Part shown: one piece after another, positions 43,622 to 52,101 of the stretch
How positions within the stretch are numbered: position 1 is the stretch's first letter
Layout of the letters: each line of letters opens with the position of its first letter
DNA from: Algoriphagus aestuariicola
GTDB taxonomy: Bacteria; Bacteroidota; Bacteroidia; Cytophagales; Cyclobacteriaceae
Reading direction: 5' to 3'
Assembly: GCF_017254835.1 (NCBI RefSeq)
Contig: NZ_JAFKCW010000001.1
Coordinates: forward strand, 620,001 to 684,000
Length of the DNA stretch: 64,000 nt
The notes under the pieces: generated by a model
What the model saw: only the letters and a program-made list of their open reading frames with translations
The model's database searches: none
Told to the model about the DNA's origin: nothing
Program-made: the position numbers and the translations under genes

Positions 43622-44545
43622 TTACCAGAATCTGAACCTCTTCTCGTAGACTCGGTTTCGGAAGATCCAGTTGTCCCAGATATCCGGAGAAAGGTAGATC
43701 TCCAATCCCAAACTGACAGTCATATAGCCGTCATAGCGATGGGTAAGCCCGGAGCCGCGACGTACCCGTCCGTTGTTTCTGAGGATGGCGTCTACGTCTG
43801 GCTCGCCGTTGTCCAAGACAAATTGGGGATTTCGAATCGCAAGCCGCAGCCGATCAGGGTTGGTGCCGGAGGTGTAGTCTTCCACCAAATCCAGATAGAA
43901 GTCCTTGACGTTGTAGGCCGAGATGTCATCCATGTAGTCTGTGAGCGTAAATCGGTAATTCCCCTCAAACTTCATGTCCATATACACATTGAGCTTGTAC
44001 TTGAATCCAAGTCCCATGGGGAAAACGACGACGTACTTTTCGTAGGGATTATTTTCCAACTGTAGCGGGCGTAGATCCACCCATGTTCCATTGAGCTCTG
44101 CCTTGGGATTGTTTGTTGACATCCCCAGACCAAAAAATATGTAGGGATTCCAGAGGTGGCGTGTGATGTTGTTCACTTTCACCGGATGCCAGTAGTACTC
44201 AACAAGTGTTGCCACTTCAATATTGGATGCCTTGAAATGAAGATTTCTGGGAGTACGGTAAGCTCTTGGATCCGAGGGGGGGTCGGAGCCGGACATTTTG
44301 TAGTAGGTGCCTTCGAGTCTGGCCTTCAAGTGGGTGCCAAAAATGTAATTGACGGCGAAGTTGGCGTTCCAGTCTGGTTGTATGCCTTCGCTGTATTTCC
44401 AAAACGAATACAATTCTCCAAAATATTGCGTGGGCCCTATTCCCGCAGAGATTGACCAGGGCTCTTCAAAGCGATAGCGGTAGAAGCTTTGGGAAGAAGC
44501 TTCCCAAACGACCAAGCACAAAAACAATGTAAGGGCTCTCTTCAT
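43622..44545 (-). CDS. DUF6089-like outer membrane protein
   Basis: A 307-aa exported protein from the ATG at 44545 (signal peptide ALTLFLCLVVWEASSQS). An upstream TTG would add residues ahead of the signal and is unlikely. Features are those of Bacteroidota outer-membrane beta-barrel family DUF6089: GIGPTQYFGELYSFW, NYIFGTHLKARLEGTYYKM, NPYIFFGLGMSTNNPKAELNG, FPMGLGFKYKLN and a C-terminus rich in aromatics (RVYEKRFRFW). Function is unknown. Its 3' end meets the universal stress protein gene exactly. Confidence 0.8.
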   Translation of the reverse strand: MKRALTLFLCLVVWEASSQSFYRYRFEEPWSISAGIGPTQYFGELYSFWKYSEGIQPDWNANFAVNYIFGTHLKARLEGTYYKMSGSDPPSDPRAYRTPRNLHFKASNIEVATLVEYYWHPVKVNNITRHLWNPYIFFGLGMSTNNPKAELNGTWVDLRPLQLENNPYEKYVVVFPMGLGFKYKLNVYMDMKFEGNYRFTLTDYMDDISAYNVKDFYLDLVEDYTSGTNPDRLRLAIRNPQFVLDNGEPDVDAILRNNGRVRRGSGLTHRYDGYMTVSLGLEIYLSPDIWDNWIFRNRVYEKRFRFW

Positions 44546-44596
44546 CACGCTGCGACAATCCTGACAGGAAAAGTCCAAATCTGCTGGGAAATTACC

Positions 44597-45472
44597 CTAT
44601 TTCTCCAATTTTTCAAATCCGGATTTTAAATGCAAATCTCGCTGTGGAAAGGGGATTTCCACTTTTTCCTCGGCGAATCTTCTAAATATCTCATAGTACA
44701 ACTGGCTTTTGAGAACCCGAGGTTTGTCCACATAGACCGATGACCATACTCTCAGGATGAAGTTGAGACTGTTTTCCCCATAGCTGTCAAAGAGGACATC
44801 ACTGGGGGCATTTTTCAAGATACCGGGATTGGCATTGGCGACTTCGAGCAGTATGCGTCTGATTTTATCTGGATTTTCCTTGTAAGCTACTCCCACTGGA
44901 AAATTGAAGCGAATCCGGCGCTCGCTATGCGACCAGTTGATCACCTCGCTGTCTATGAATTTACTGTTGGGGACTATGATGCTGATATTGTCATTGGTGA
45001 GGATAGTTGTAGATCTGGCGGATATACGGATCACGTCACCATCCACGTCTCCTACCTCGATACGGTCGCCTACTTTTATCGGCTGCTCAAAAAGGATAAT
45101 CAGGCCTGAAATGAAGTTGTTGGTGATATTTTGGAGGCCAAAACCAATACCTACACCGATCGCTCCTGCCAAGACCCCAAAGGCAGAAAGGTCTATGCCA
45201 CTGGTCTGTAGAATTGAAAAAATGCCGGCGAGGATTAGAACATACTTGACGATGGTGCCTATGGATTCTCTAGTGCCGATCTCAACCTGTTTTTTGTGGA
45301 GGATGCGATTCACCAGGAATTTTCTGATCCATTCTGATACAATAAACAGCAGGGTAAAGGAAACCGCCAACGTCAGAACCAAACCAACTGTTAACTTTGA
45401 GTCACCAAGCGTAAACAGACTTTGGTTCAGGATTTTTTCCAGCCATTCCAGGAATTCGTTTTGGTCTTTCAT
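44597..45472 (-). CDS. MscS-type mechanosensitive channel
   Basis: A 291-aa small-conductance mechanosensitive channel that opens under osmotic downshock. Three membrane helices are visible; the pore-lining third (GVLAGAIGVGIGFGLQNITN) has the Gly/Ala pattern of MscS. The beta domain follows (FEQPIKVGDRIEVGDVDGDV, IIVPNSKFIDSEVINWS) and then the C-terminal alpha/beta part. I chose the ATG at 45472; a longer start at 45517 would add a hydrophobic stretch atypical for the family. Divergent from the GNAT/nitrilase fusion gene across a dyad-rich gap. Confidence 0.92.
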   Translation of the reverse strand: MKDQNEFLEWLEKILNQSLFTLGDSKLTVGLVLTLAVSFTLLFIVSEWIRKFLVNRILHKKQVEIGTRESIGTIVKYVLILAGIFSILQTSGIDLSAFGVLAGAIGVGIGFGLQNITNNFISGLIILFEQPIKVGDRIEVGDVDGDVIRISARSTTILTNDNISIIVPNSKFIDSEVINWSHSERRIRFNFPVGVAYKENPDKIRRILLEVANANPGILKNAPSDVLFDSYGENSLNFILRVWSSVYVDKPRVLKSQLYYEIFRRFAEEKVEIPFPQRDLHLKSGFEKLEK

Positions 45473-45495
45473 TGAATTCAGGTGGGTTAGGGATA

Positions 45496-45589
45496 TTTGA
45501 ATGCAGAATATATTCAAATTCAGGACAAAGCGTGGATGGATGACCGCATTAATTTGAAGATTGTTTGTATTCAGAATATAGTTCTGAAT
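45496..45589. promoter_or_regulatory. Two strong dyads in the mscS / GNAT-nitrilase intergenic region
   Basis: TTTGAAT (45496-45502) with ATTCAAA (45512-45518), and ATTCAGAA (45569-45576) with TTCTGAAT (45582-45589), are perfect inverted repeats with 9-nt and 5-nt spacers. They share the core ATTC/GAAT and could be binding sites of one regulator for both divergent genes. Confidence 0.45.
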
Positions 45590-45635
45590 CTTATTCCCTC
45601 AACTCAGGTTTTTAGAACAATTGATTGGATTCATT

Positions 45636-45643
45636 TAGATTTG
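45636..45643 (+). promoter_or_regulatory. TAGATTTG box 4 nt before the GNAT/nitrilase start
   Basis: An exact TAnnTTTG with TTTA 21 nt upstream (45611-45614). The position implies a leaderless or nearly leaderless transcript. Confidence 0.45.
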
Positions 45644-45647
45644 GGCT

Positions 45648-47189
45648 ATGAGTAAGCAAAAAGAAGAATTAGAACACCGCCTCAGACTCAGAAATATAAA
45701 GCTATCGGACTATGATGATATTAGGGATATCATGGTGTCGATCTATAGAAACCAAGGTGGCGCTTGGACAAAAGCCGAGCTGAAAAACCAGCTGAAGGCC
45801 TTTCCCGAAGGACAAATCTGCATCGAGGATAACGGTAAAGTCATCGCCGCTGCCCTAAGTATCATCGTGGACTATTCAAAGTTTGGCGACAACCATACCT
45901 ATGATCAGATCACTGGCTTTGGCAAGTTTGACACCCATGACGATGACGGGGACACGCTCTATGGCACCGATGTGTTCGTCCACTTTGACTATCGGGGCAT
46001 GCGCCTCGGCCGTCGTCTGTATGATGCGAGAAAGGAGCTCTGCGAAAACTTGAATCTCCGCTCCATCATCGCCGGAGGCCGTATTCCGGGCTATTCCAAA
46101 TACGCCGACGAAATGACGCCCAGAAAGTATATCGACCTCGTCAAAAACAGGGAGATTTTTGATCCGGTGCTTTCATTTCAGCTGGCGAATGAATTTCACG
46201 TCAGAAAGGTCATTACTAAATATTTGCCTTCTGATACGGATTCGAGAGCCTACGCTACCTTGCTCGAATGGATCAATATCTACTACGAAAAAGACGAAAA
46301 GCTCATCGGAAACAAGAAATCCATCGTACGACTGGGGCTCGTGCAGTGGAAGATGCGCCGCTTTTCCAATGTGGACGATTTGATGCAGCAGGTGGAGTTT
46401 TTTGTGGATACGGTCTCGGGATACAAGTCGGATTTCTGCCTTTTACCCGAATTTTTCAATGCCCCGCTTCTCGCGGAATTCAATGATATGGATGCCTCTG
46501 AGGCGATCCGTAACCTCGCCGACTACACGGACGAAATCGTGGGAAGGATGAGCGAATTGGCCGTGTCGTATAACGTCAACATCGTGGCAGGCTCCATGCC
46601 TGAGTATGACGGCAAAAAGCTCCGCAACGTCTCCTACCTCTGCCGCCGCGACGGGACGCAGGACAAGCAATACAAGCTACACATCACACCAGATGAGGCT
46701 GCTTATTGGGGCTTGCAGGGAGGAAATGGAATCCATGTCTTTGATACGGACGCTGGTAGAATCGGTATCTTGATCTGCTACGACGTCGAATTTCCAGAAC
46801 TGGGGAGAATCCTTGCAGAGCAAGAAATGGACATTCTCTTCGTCCCTTTCTGGACGGATACCAAAAACGCCTTCCTTCGTGTCAACACCTGCGCCAAATC
46901 AAGGGCTATTGAGAATGAATGCTACGTGGCGATTACCGGTTCGGTAGGCAACCTGCCAAAAGTCGAAAACATGGACATCCAATATTCCCAAGCGGCGATC
47001 TTTTCCCCCTCGGATTTTTCTTTTCCTCACGATGCGGTGGTAGCACAGGCATCGGAAAACGAAGAAACCATCATCGTGGCGGACGTTGACCTAGACCTCC
47101 TGACTAAGCAGCGCAAAGCAGGAAGTGTCCGGAACCTGGAGCAGCGTAGACTCGATCTTTACTCAGTACAATGGAAACAGAAAAAATAA
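45648..47189 (+). CDS. Bifunctional GNAT acetyltransferase / carbon-nitrogen hydrolase
   Basis: A 513-aa fusion. Residues 1-210 form a GNAT domain (VFVHFDYRGMRLGRRLYDAR is the acetyl-CoA loop). Residues 225-510 form a nitrilase-superfamily domain with the full catalytic triad Glu268 (LLPEFF), Lys343 (QYKLHI) and Cys377 (ILICYDVEFPE). The fusion is known in several phyla but uncharacterised; substrates are probably an amine and an amide. It overlaps kdsC by 19 bp, so it is coupled to Kdo synthesis in this genome, which may only reflect co-expression. Confidence 0.92.
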   Translation: MSKQKEELEHRLRLRNIKLSDYDDIRDIMVSIYRNQGGAWTKAELKNQLKAFPEGQICIEDNGKVIAAALSIIVDYSKFGDNHTYDQITGFGKFDTHDDDGDTLYGTDVFVHFDYRGMRLGRRLYDARKELCENLNLRSIIAGGRIPGYSKYADEMTPRKYIDLVKNREIFDPVLSFQLANEFHVRKVITKYLPSDTDSRAYATLLEWINIYYEKDEKLIGNKKSIVRLGLVQWKMRRFSNVDDLMQQVEFFVDTVSGYKSDFCLLPEFFNAPLLAEFNDMDASEAIRNLADYTDEIVGRMSELAVSYNVNIVAGSMPEYDGKKLRNVSYLCRRDGTQDKQYKLHITPDEAAYWGLQGGNGIHVFDTDAGRIGILICYDVEFPELGRILAEQEMDILFVPFWTDTKNAFLRVNTCAKSRAIENECYVAITGSVGNLPKVENMDIQYSQAAIFSPSDFSFPHDAVVAQASENEETIIVADVDLDLLTKQRKAGSVRNLEQRRLDLYSVQWKQKK

Positions 47190-47743
47190 TCGGCGAATAC
47201 TTCGCAAATGTGCCAGAATCGATTTTCGAGAAGGCAAAAGCAATCAAAGTCCTGATCACCGACATAGACGGTGTCTTGACGGACGGCGGCATTATCTACG
47301 ATGACAATGGAATCGAGTACAAAAAATTCAATGTCAAAGACGGCTTGATCGTACAGCACCTTCGTAAGGCCAAGCTTTTGGTTGGAGCGATTACCGGGAG
47401 AAACTCACCCGTGGTGGAAAATCGCTGCGAAGAGCTCAAGTTTGACTTTCACTATCATGGAATCAAGGACAAGGGGAAAAAACTCGCAGAGGTGTTGGAT
47501 ATCATGGAAGTGTCTTTGGAAGAGGTCGCTTTCATCGGAGACGATCTCATCGATCTGCCCGTCATGAGCAAGGTAGGCTTGGCCTTTGCGCCATCGGACG
47601 CCTTGCCATATGTGTCTGCTGCGGCCCACTACACTTCCAGATTCCAAGGCGGCAGGGGAGTGTTTAGAGAAGTTGCTGACATCTTTCTTCATGCCAAAGG
47701 CCAACTTGTTCCCCTGATTGACTCACTATCCCAAAACGAATGA
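47171..47743 (+). CDS. kdsC: 3-deoxy-D-manno-octulosonate 8-phosphate phosphatase
   Basis: A 190-aa HAD-family phosphatase of the compact, cap-less KdsC type. Motif I is ITDIDGVLTDG, the Thr-containing motif II is AITGRNSPVVENR, and motif IV is FIGDDLIDLPVMSKVGLAFA. It converts Kdo-8-phosphate to Kdo for lipopolysaccharide inner core. It is slightly longer than E. coli KdsC at the N-terminus (about 17 residues). It overlaps both neighbours, the fusion gene by 19 bp and kdsA by 4 bp, and kdsA makes its substrate. Confidence 0.93.
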   Translation: METEKIIGEYFANVPESIFEKAKAIKVLITDIDGVLTDGGIIYDDNGIEYKKFNVKDGLIVQHLRKAKLLVGAITGRNSPVVENRCEELKFDFHYHGIKDKGKKLAEVLDIMEVSLEEVAFIGDDLIDLPVMSKVGLAFAPSDALPYVSAAAHYTSRFQGGRGVFREVADIFLHAKGQLVPLIDSLSQNE

Positions 47744-48591
47744 TGACTCGCAATACCCAACCCATGACGATCCGGGAAGGAATAGTCCTGGGCTCCGACA
47801 AACCCGTACTTTTCTCCGGCCCCTGCGCCGTAGAAAGCTATGATATCTGCATCGAAATCGGTACTAAGGTCAAGGCCTGGGCCGACGAAAACGGTTTTTC
47901 TTACGTCTTTAAGGCTTCTTTTGACAAGGCCAACCGGACTTCTTCCGGCTCTTTTCGGAGCATAGGGATGGACAAATCCCTAGAGGTACTGCAGCGGGTG
48001 GGCAAAGCCTTGGACGTTCCCTTGGTGACCGATATTCACGAAAGCTACCAGGCAACCGAAGTAGCCGAGGTCGTGGATGTGCTGCAAATCCCCGCTTTCC
48101 TCTGCCGTCAAACTGACCTGCTTTTGGCCGCAGGAAACACCGGGAAAGCAGTGAAAATTAAGAGGGGTCAGTTTATGGCGCCAGAAGACATGCAGTATGC
48201 CGTCACCAAGATTCGCTCTACAGGCAACGACAACGTATGCCTGACCGAAAGGGGTTTTTCTCTTGGTTACCACAACTTGGTGGTGGATATGCGTGGATTG
48301 CCGATCATGCGCCAGTTTGCACCCGTGGTATTTGACGTCACCCACTCGGTGCAGCAGCCAGGCGGACAAGGGGGGACTAGTGGAGGCCAGCGCGAGTTTG
48401 CGCCGATTTTGGCTAGGGCAGCAGCTGCGACTGGCATCGACGGGTTTTTCATCGAAACCCACCCGGAACCTGCCAAGGCACTCAGCGATGGACCCAACTT
48501 GATCCCATTGCACCGCATGGGAGAGTTCCTAGCCATGTTGAAAGAGGCTTGGTCTTTGGGAAGAAAATATCAGGATTTTAGCGTTCAATAA
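47740..48591 (+). CDS. kdsA: 3-deoxy-8-phosphooctulonate (Kdo-8-P) synthase
   Basis: A 283-aa enzyme that condenses phosphoenolpyruvate with arabinose-5-phosphate. Signature segments: FSGPCAVESYD, FKASFDKANRTSSGSFRS, VTDIHESYQATEVAEVVDVL, IPAFLCRQTDLL, FDVTHSVQQPGG and FIETHPEPAKALSDGPN. The Asn of the KANRTS motif suggests the metal-independent class. The ATG overlaps the kdsC stop (ATGA). A transpeptidase gene follows 12 bp later in the same direction, linking LPS and peptidoglycan functions. Confidence 0.97.
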   Translation: MMTRNTQPMTIREGIVLGSDKPVLFSGPCAVESYDICIEIGTKVKAWADENGFSYVFKASFDKANRTSSGSFRSIGMDKSLEVLQRVGKALDVPLVTDIHESYQATEVAEVVDVLQIPAFLCRQTDLLLAAGNTGKAVKIKRGQFMAPEDMQYAVTKIRSTGNDNVCLTERGFSLGYHNLVVDMRGLPIMRQFAPVVFDVTHSVQQPGGQGGTSGGQREFAPILARAAAATGIDGFFIETHPEPAKALSDGPNLIPLHRMGEFLAMLKEAWSLGRKYQDFSVQ

Positions 48592-48603
48592 ACTGTATAG
48601 TCT

Positions 48604-50250
48604 ATGCAAAAGATATTTTTAGTTTTATTGTTTTTTATTGCTTCTTCCGCAGTTTTTGCCTTTCAAAGTATTGAATCTGATCCCATTGCCGCCCTTTTAA
48701 GGACGAAGCTTGAGCTTGAGAATCCGACCGAAAAGTTGGAGGTTTCCGGCAGGGTGTTGGAAAGCGACGTGCTCGTCCATAGATTTTATGCGGACAGGGA
48801 TTTCGAGGAGGTTTGGTCTAGAAATGGAATTCTTTTGGAATTGGCTTATGAGATGCGGTTCGAAATTCGGCAGGCGAAATTTGATGGTCTGGTACCGGAA
48901 GATTACCATCTGGCGTTGATTGATGCCTACTTCCAAACCTTTGAAGCAAACAAAGCCGCGAAGAAACCCAACGAGGCTGGAGAGCTAGTCGCCTTGGAAC
49001 TGCTCCTGACCGATGCCTTTTTTAAACTTGCCGAAGACCTCGAGCTGGGAAAGGTAGATCCTGCAAAATTAAACGGCGATTGGGAGATCGCACGCAAGAC
49101 ATCCCGAACAAGCTACTTGGATCTCTTGAACGAGGCTATTGCAAAGGGAGAGGTTAGGCAGAATCTGGAAAGCCTTTATCCAAAATTCACCATCTATAAA
49201 AAGGGACGAGAAGTACTGAGAGTGATGGACGAGCGCGCCAAGGCCGATACGCTGGACTGGAAGGCTGTCAAACTGGACAAGGCAATCAAAGTAGGCGAAA
49301 GCCATGCCGCCATTCCGGTTTTGCGCGAGCGTCTCAACTATTGGGGCTATGCCAAAAGCCAGTCGGTATTGGATCCGAAGCTATATGATTCGACCATGTT
49401 TCTGGGTGTCAAAGAATTTCAATTGAGAAATGGCATGGAACCCGATGGGGTGATCGGCAAGAATACGGCCATTGGCCTAAACGCCTCACCGGCGCTGTTG
49501 ATGGAAAAGGCCGCAGTAAATTTGGAACGTCTTCGCTGGCTGCCAGACACGGTTCAAAACCTGGAATTGATTTTGGTCAATATCGCCAATTACCAGTTGG
49601 ACTACGTGGATAAGCTGGATACCCTGTTTTCGGCAAGGGTGATTGTAGGAAAACTGTATCACGAGTCTCCGATCTTCACCGCCCAAATGAGCTATATTGT
49701 TTTTAGCCCATACTGGAATATTCCTCCTTCGATAGCGAGAAAGGAAATTATTCCCGCTGTCCGAAGGAATCCCAGCTACCTCAGTCAAAAGAACATGGAC
49801 GTGGTAACGTTTTCAGGAAAACAGGTGGATCCTGCCAGTATCAATTGGTCAGCGAAGAGTTTTCCGTACATGATACGGCAAAAGCCAGGCGGCAGCAATT
49901 CCCTTGGCTTGGTCAAGTTTATGTTTCCTAACAACCACAACGTATACATACACGATACACCTTCGCGCTCGCTTTTTTCCAGGGAGGACAGGGCTTTGAG
50001 TCATGGGTGTATCCGGTTGGAAAACCCGGCCCTGTTTGCCCAGACCTTGCTCAAAGCCGATCCTAGCTGGACGGCGGAGAAAATCGACCAGGCCATGCAC
50101 CAGAACAAAGAGCAAATCGTCAGCCTGCCACGCAAGATTCCCGTAGTGCTGCTTTACCTCACCTTTTGGGCGGACTCCAAGGGACAAGCGCACTTCAGAC
50201 AGGATATCTATGACCGGGATGCGGAGGTCTTGGCGGCATTGAAGCAATAG
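48604..50250 (+). CDS. L,D-transpeptidase, YcbB/LdtD-like (copy 1)
   Basis: A 548-aa envelope protein with a signal peptide (LVLLFFIASSAVFAFQ). A transpeptidase scaffold domain (about 60-220) is followed by a PG_binding_1 motif (IPVLRERLNYWGY ... LRNGMEPDGVIGKNTAIGLN, about 230-295) and a YkuD catalytic domain with nucleophile Cys469 in SHGCIRLENP and an upstream IHDTP. The size and order match E. coli LdtD/YcbB, which makes 3-3 peptidoglycan cross-links. The next gene is a paralogue of similar size. Confidence 0.93.
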   Translation: MQKIFLVLLFFIASSAVFAFQSIESDPIAALLRTKLELENPTEKLEVSGRVLESDVLVHRFYADRDFEEVWSRNGILLELAYEMRFEIRQAKFDGLVPEDYHLALIDAYFQTFEANKAAKKPNEAGELVALELLLTDAFFKLAEDLELGKVDPAKLNGDWEIARKTSRTSYLDLLNEAIAKGEVRQNLESLYPKFTIYKKGREVLRVMDERAKADTLDWKAVKLDKAIKVGESHAAIPVLRERLNYWGYAKSQSVLDPKLYDSTMFLGVKEFQLRNGMEPDGVIGKNTAIGLNASPALLMEKAAVNLERLRWLPDTVQNLELILVNIANYQLDYVDKLDTLFSARVIVGKLYHESPIFTAQMSYIVFSPYWNIPPSIARKEIIPAVRRNPSYLSQKNMDVVTFSGKQVDPASINWSAKSFPYMIRQKPGGSNSLGLVKFMFPNNHNVYIHDTPSRSLFSREDRALSHGCIRLENPALFAQTLLKADPSWTAEKIDQAMHQNKEQIVSLPRKIPVVLLYLTFWADSKGQAHFRQDIYDRDAEVLAALKQ

Positions 50251-50445
50251 ACCGTCGGCATTTGCTGTGGAGTTTTTCTCATTGTGGGAAAAATTGACCT
50301 CGTTTTCTAGCCTCACTTCTTAATGGTTGTCGAGAATGGATTTTCGTAATCGGCTGTGGTCTAATGTATTGTGTCTTGTTGCTTACAGTTCTGTCACCTT
50401 GTGTACGGACTTTGAAAGGGAGAGCGTGATACCAAACAGCCTTTT

Positions 50446-52098
50446 ATGAACAAGAAGATTGTCATTCCGATCGCAGCCGCCATTGTTTTAGTTGTCGGAC
50501 TTTTCTGGATTCTGGGAAACTCAGATCCCGAAATATCTGCCGAGCTGGAGCAGAGTCTCCTAAGCGAGGATACGAACTTATTGGAGTCGGGACAGACTGA
50601 CCAAATCCGATCCTTCTACGCGTCCAGGGAATTTGAGAGCATCTGGCTTGACGGAAACGGTCTCTCGGCAAAAGGGAAGCATCTCCTGGAGCAAATCGAG
50701 GATTCCAAGTACGACGGACTTCAGCCAAGCGACTACCATTTGGAAGAGATCATTGCACTCTCGTCCAATCCCAAAAAGGACAAAAAGAAGTTTCGCAACC
50801 TATCTGATGGAGAAAAGGTGAGGTTGGAGCTTCTTCTAACCGACGGTTTTTTCATGCTTGCCCACGATTTGGAAAAGGGGAAAGTCAATCCCTCGGCATT
50901 GGATTCCAGCTGGAGATTTGAGGAGAAAAAGACGGACTCTGATTATCTTAAGTTGCTGGAAGATATAGCGGATGGAGGATCTGTGGACAAAGCCTTTGCG
51001 AAGCTATATCCCACCTCGGACCTCTACGCCAAGGGGAGGGAGGCTATCAAAGAGCTCTATGAAATTCAACAAACCGACACGCTGGAATGGGACTTTGCGC
51101 GGGTGGATGGAGCCATCAAAGTGGGAGAAAAGCATCCTGCGATACCCATATTGCGGAAGCGTCTGGTATTTTGGGATTTTCTGAAGCCTTATGACGCTGA
51201 TGAGCCGACGCATTTTGACTCGACCATGTTTGCAGGACTTCAAAAGTATCAGGCCTCAAACGGAATGAAGCCCGATGGGGTGATCGGGGCCTTGGTCGCC
51301 GAGTCGCTCAACAAATCCCCCCAGGATTTCATAGACATCGCCTCGGTGAATATGGAACGTCTGCGCTGGATGCCGGAGATAGACTGGGCGCAGGAAATGG
51401 TCTTGGTGAATGTAGCCAACTATCAGCTGGACTATCTTCAAGATTCTGACACGGCATTCACTGCTAAAGTCATTGTCGGCAAAGAATACAACGAGTCTCC
51501 ATCCTTTGCTGCGCCGATGAGTTATATTGTATTTAGCCCTTACTGGAACGTCCCGCCATCCATCACCGCTGATGAGATCGTCCCAGCCGTGCAAAAAAAT
51601 CCCGACTACCTCTCCGAGAAGAACATGGAAGTGGTCGACGAGAAGGGAGAGCTTGTGAAAGCTTCTAGGGTCAATTGGTCCAAATCGGAAGGCTACCGCA
51701 TCCGTCAAAAACCTGGCGGGGACAATTCCTTGGGATTGGTGAAGTTTATGTTTCCCAACGAATACAACATCTACATTCACGACACGCCGGCTAGAAGTCT
51801 TTTTGAGAAAGAAACCAGGGCTTTGAGCCACGGCTGCATTCGGATCCAGCATCCGGACCAATTTGCTAGGGTTTTGTTGGACGATCCGGAGTGGAGCGAA
51901 GAAAAAATCCTGGAAGCGATGAGTAAAGGCGAGGAGCAGACCGTGAATTTGGACCGTAAAATCCCAGTAGTCTTGCTCTATATGACCTTTTGGGCAGGTA
52001 AAGACGGAAAAGCCAATTTCAGATCGGATGTCTATGGACGGGACGCCACGCTTCTGAAAGCTTTGCGGAGCAAAAAATCAAGCCTTGATCAGGCTTGA
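50446..52098 (+). CDS. L,D-transpeptidase, YcbB/LdtD-like (copy 2)
   Basis: A 550-aa paralogue of the upstream gene, with the same domain order: N-terminal anchor (VIPIAAAIVLVVGLFWIL), scaffold domain, PG-binding motif (YQASNGMKPDGVIGALVAESL) and YkuD domain with Cys464 in SHGCIRIQHP and IHDTP. The N-terminus looks like an uncleaved anchor rather than a cleavable signal, unlike copy 1. A 195-bp gap separates the copies, so they may be separately expressed. The 3' end overlaps the convergent third transpeptidase-fold gene by 21 bp. Confidence 0.93.
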   Translation: MNKKIVIPIAAAIVLVVGLFWILGNSDPEISAELEQSLLSEDTNLLESGQTDQIRSFYASREFESIWLDGNGLSAKGKHLLEQIEDSKYDGLQPSDYHLEEIIALSSNPKKDKKKFRNLSDGEKVRLELLLTDGFFMLAHDLEKGKVNPSALDSSWRFEEKKTDSDYLKLLEDIADGGSVDKAFAKLYPTSDLYAKGREAIKELYEIQQTDTLEWDFARVDGAIKVGEKHPAIPILRKRLVFWDFLKPYDADEPTHFDSTMFAGLQKYQASNGMKPDGVIGALVAESLNKSPQDFIDIASVNMERLRWMPEIDWAQEMVLVNVANYQLDYLQDSDTAFTAKVIVGKEYNESPSFAAPMSYIVFSPYWNVPPSITADEIVPAVQKNPDYLSEKNMEVVDEKGELVKASRVNWSKSEGYRIRQKPGGDNSLGLVKFMFPNEYNIYIHDTPARSLFEKETRALSHGCIRIQHPDQFARVLLDDPEWSEEKILEAMSKGEEQTVNLDRKIPVVLLYMTFWAGKDGKANFRSDVYGRDATLLKALRSKKSSLDQA

Positions 52099-52101
52099 TT
52101 T
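52072..52101. terminator. Hairpin built from the overlapping 3' ends of two convergent genes
   Basis: AAATCAAGCCT (52075-52085) pairs perfectly with AGGCTTGATTT (52091-52101) across TGATC. Read on the minus strand it is followed by six T (52077-52072), a good intrinsic terminator; on the plus strand the T-run is only three. Both stop codons, 52096-52098 (plus) and 52080-52078 (minus), lie within the stem arms. Confidence 0.7.
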
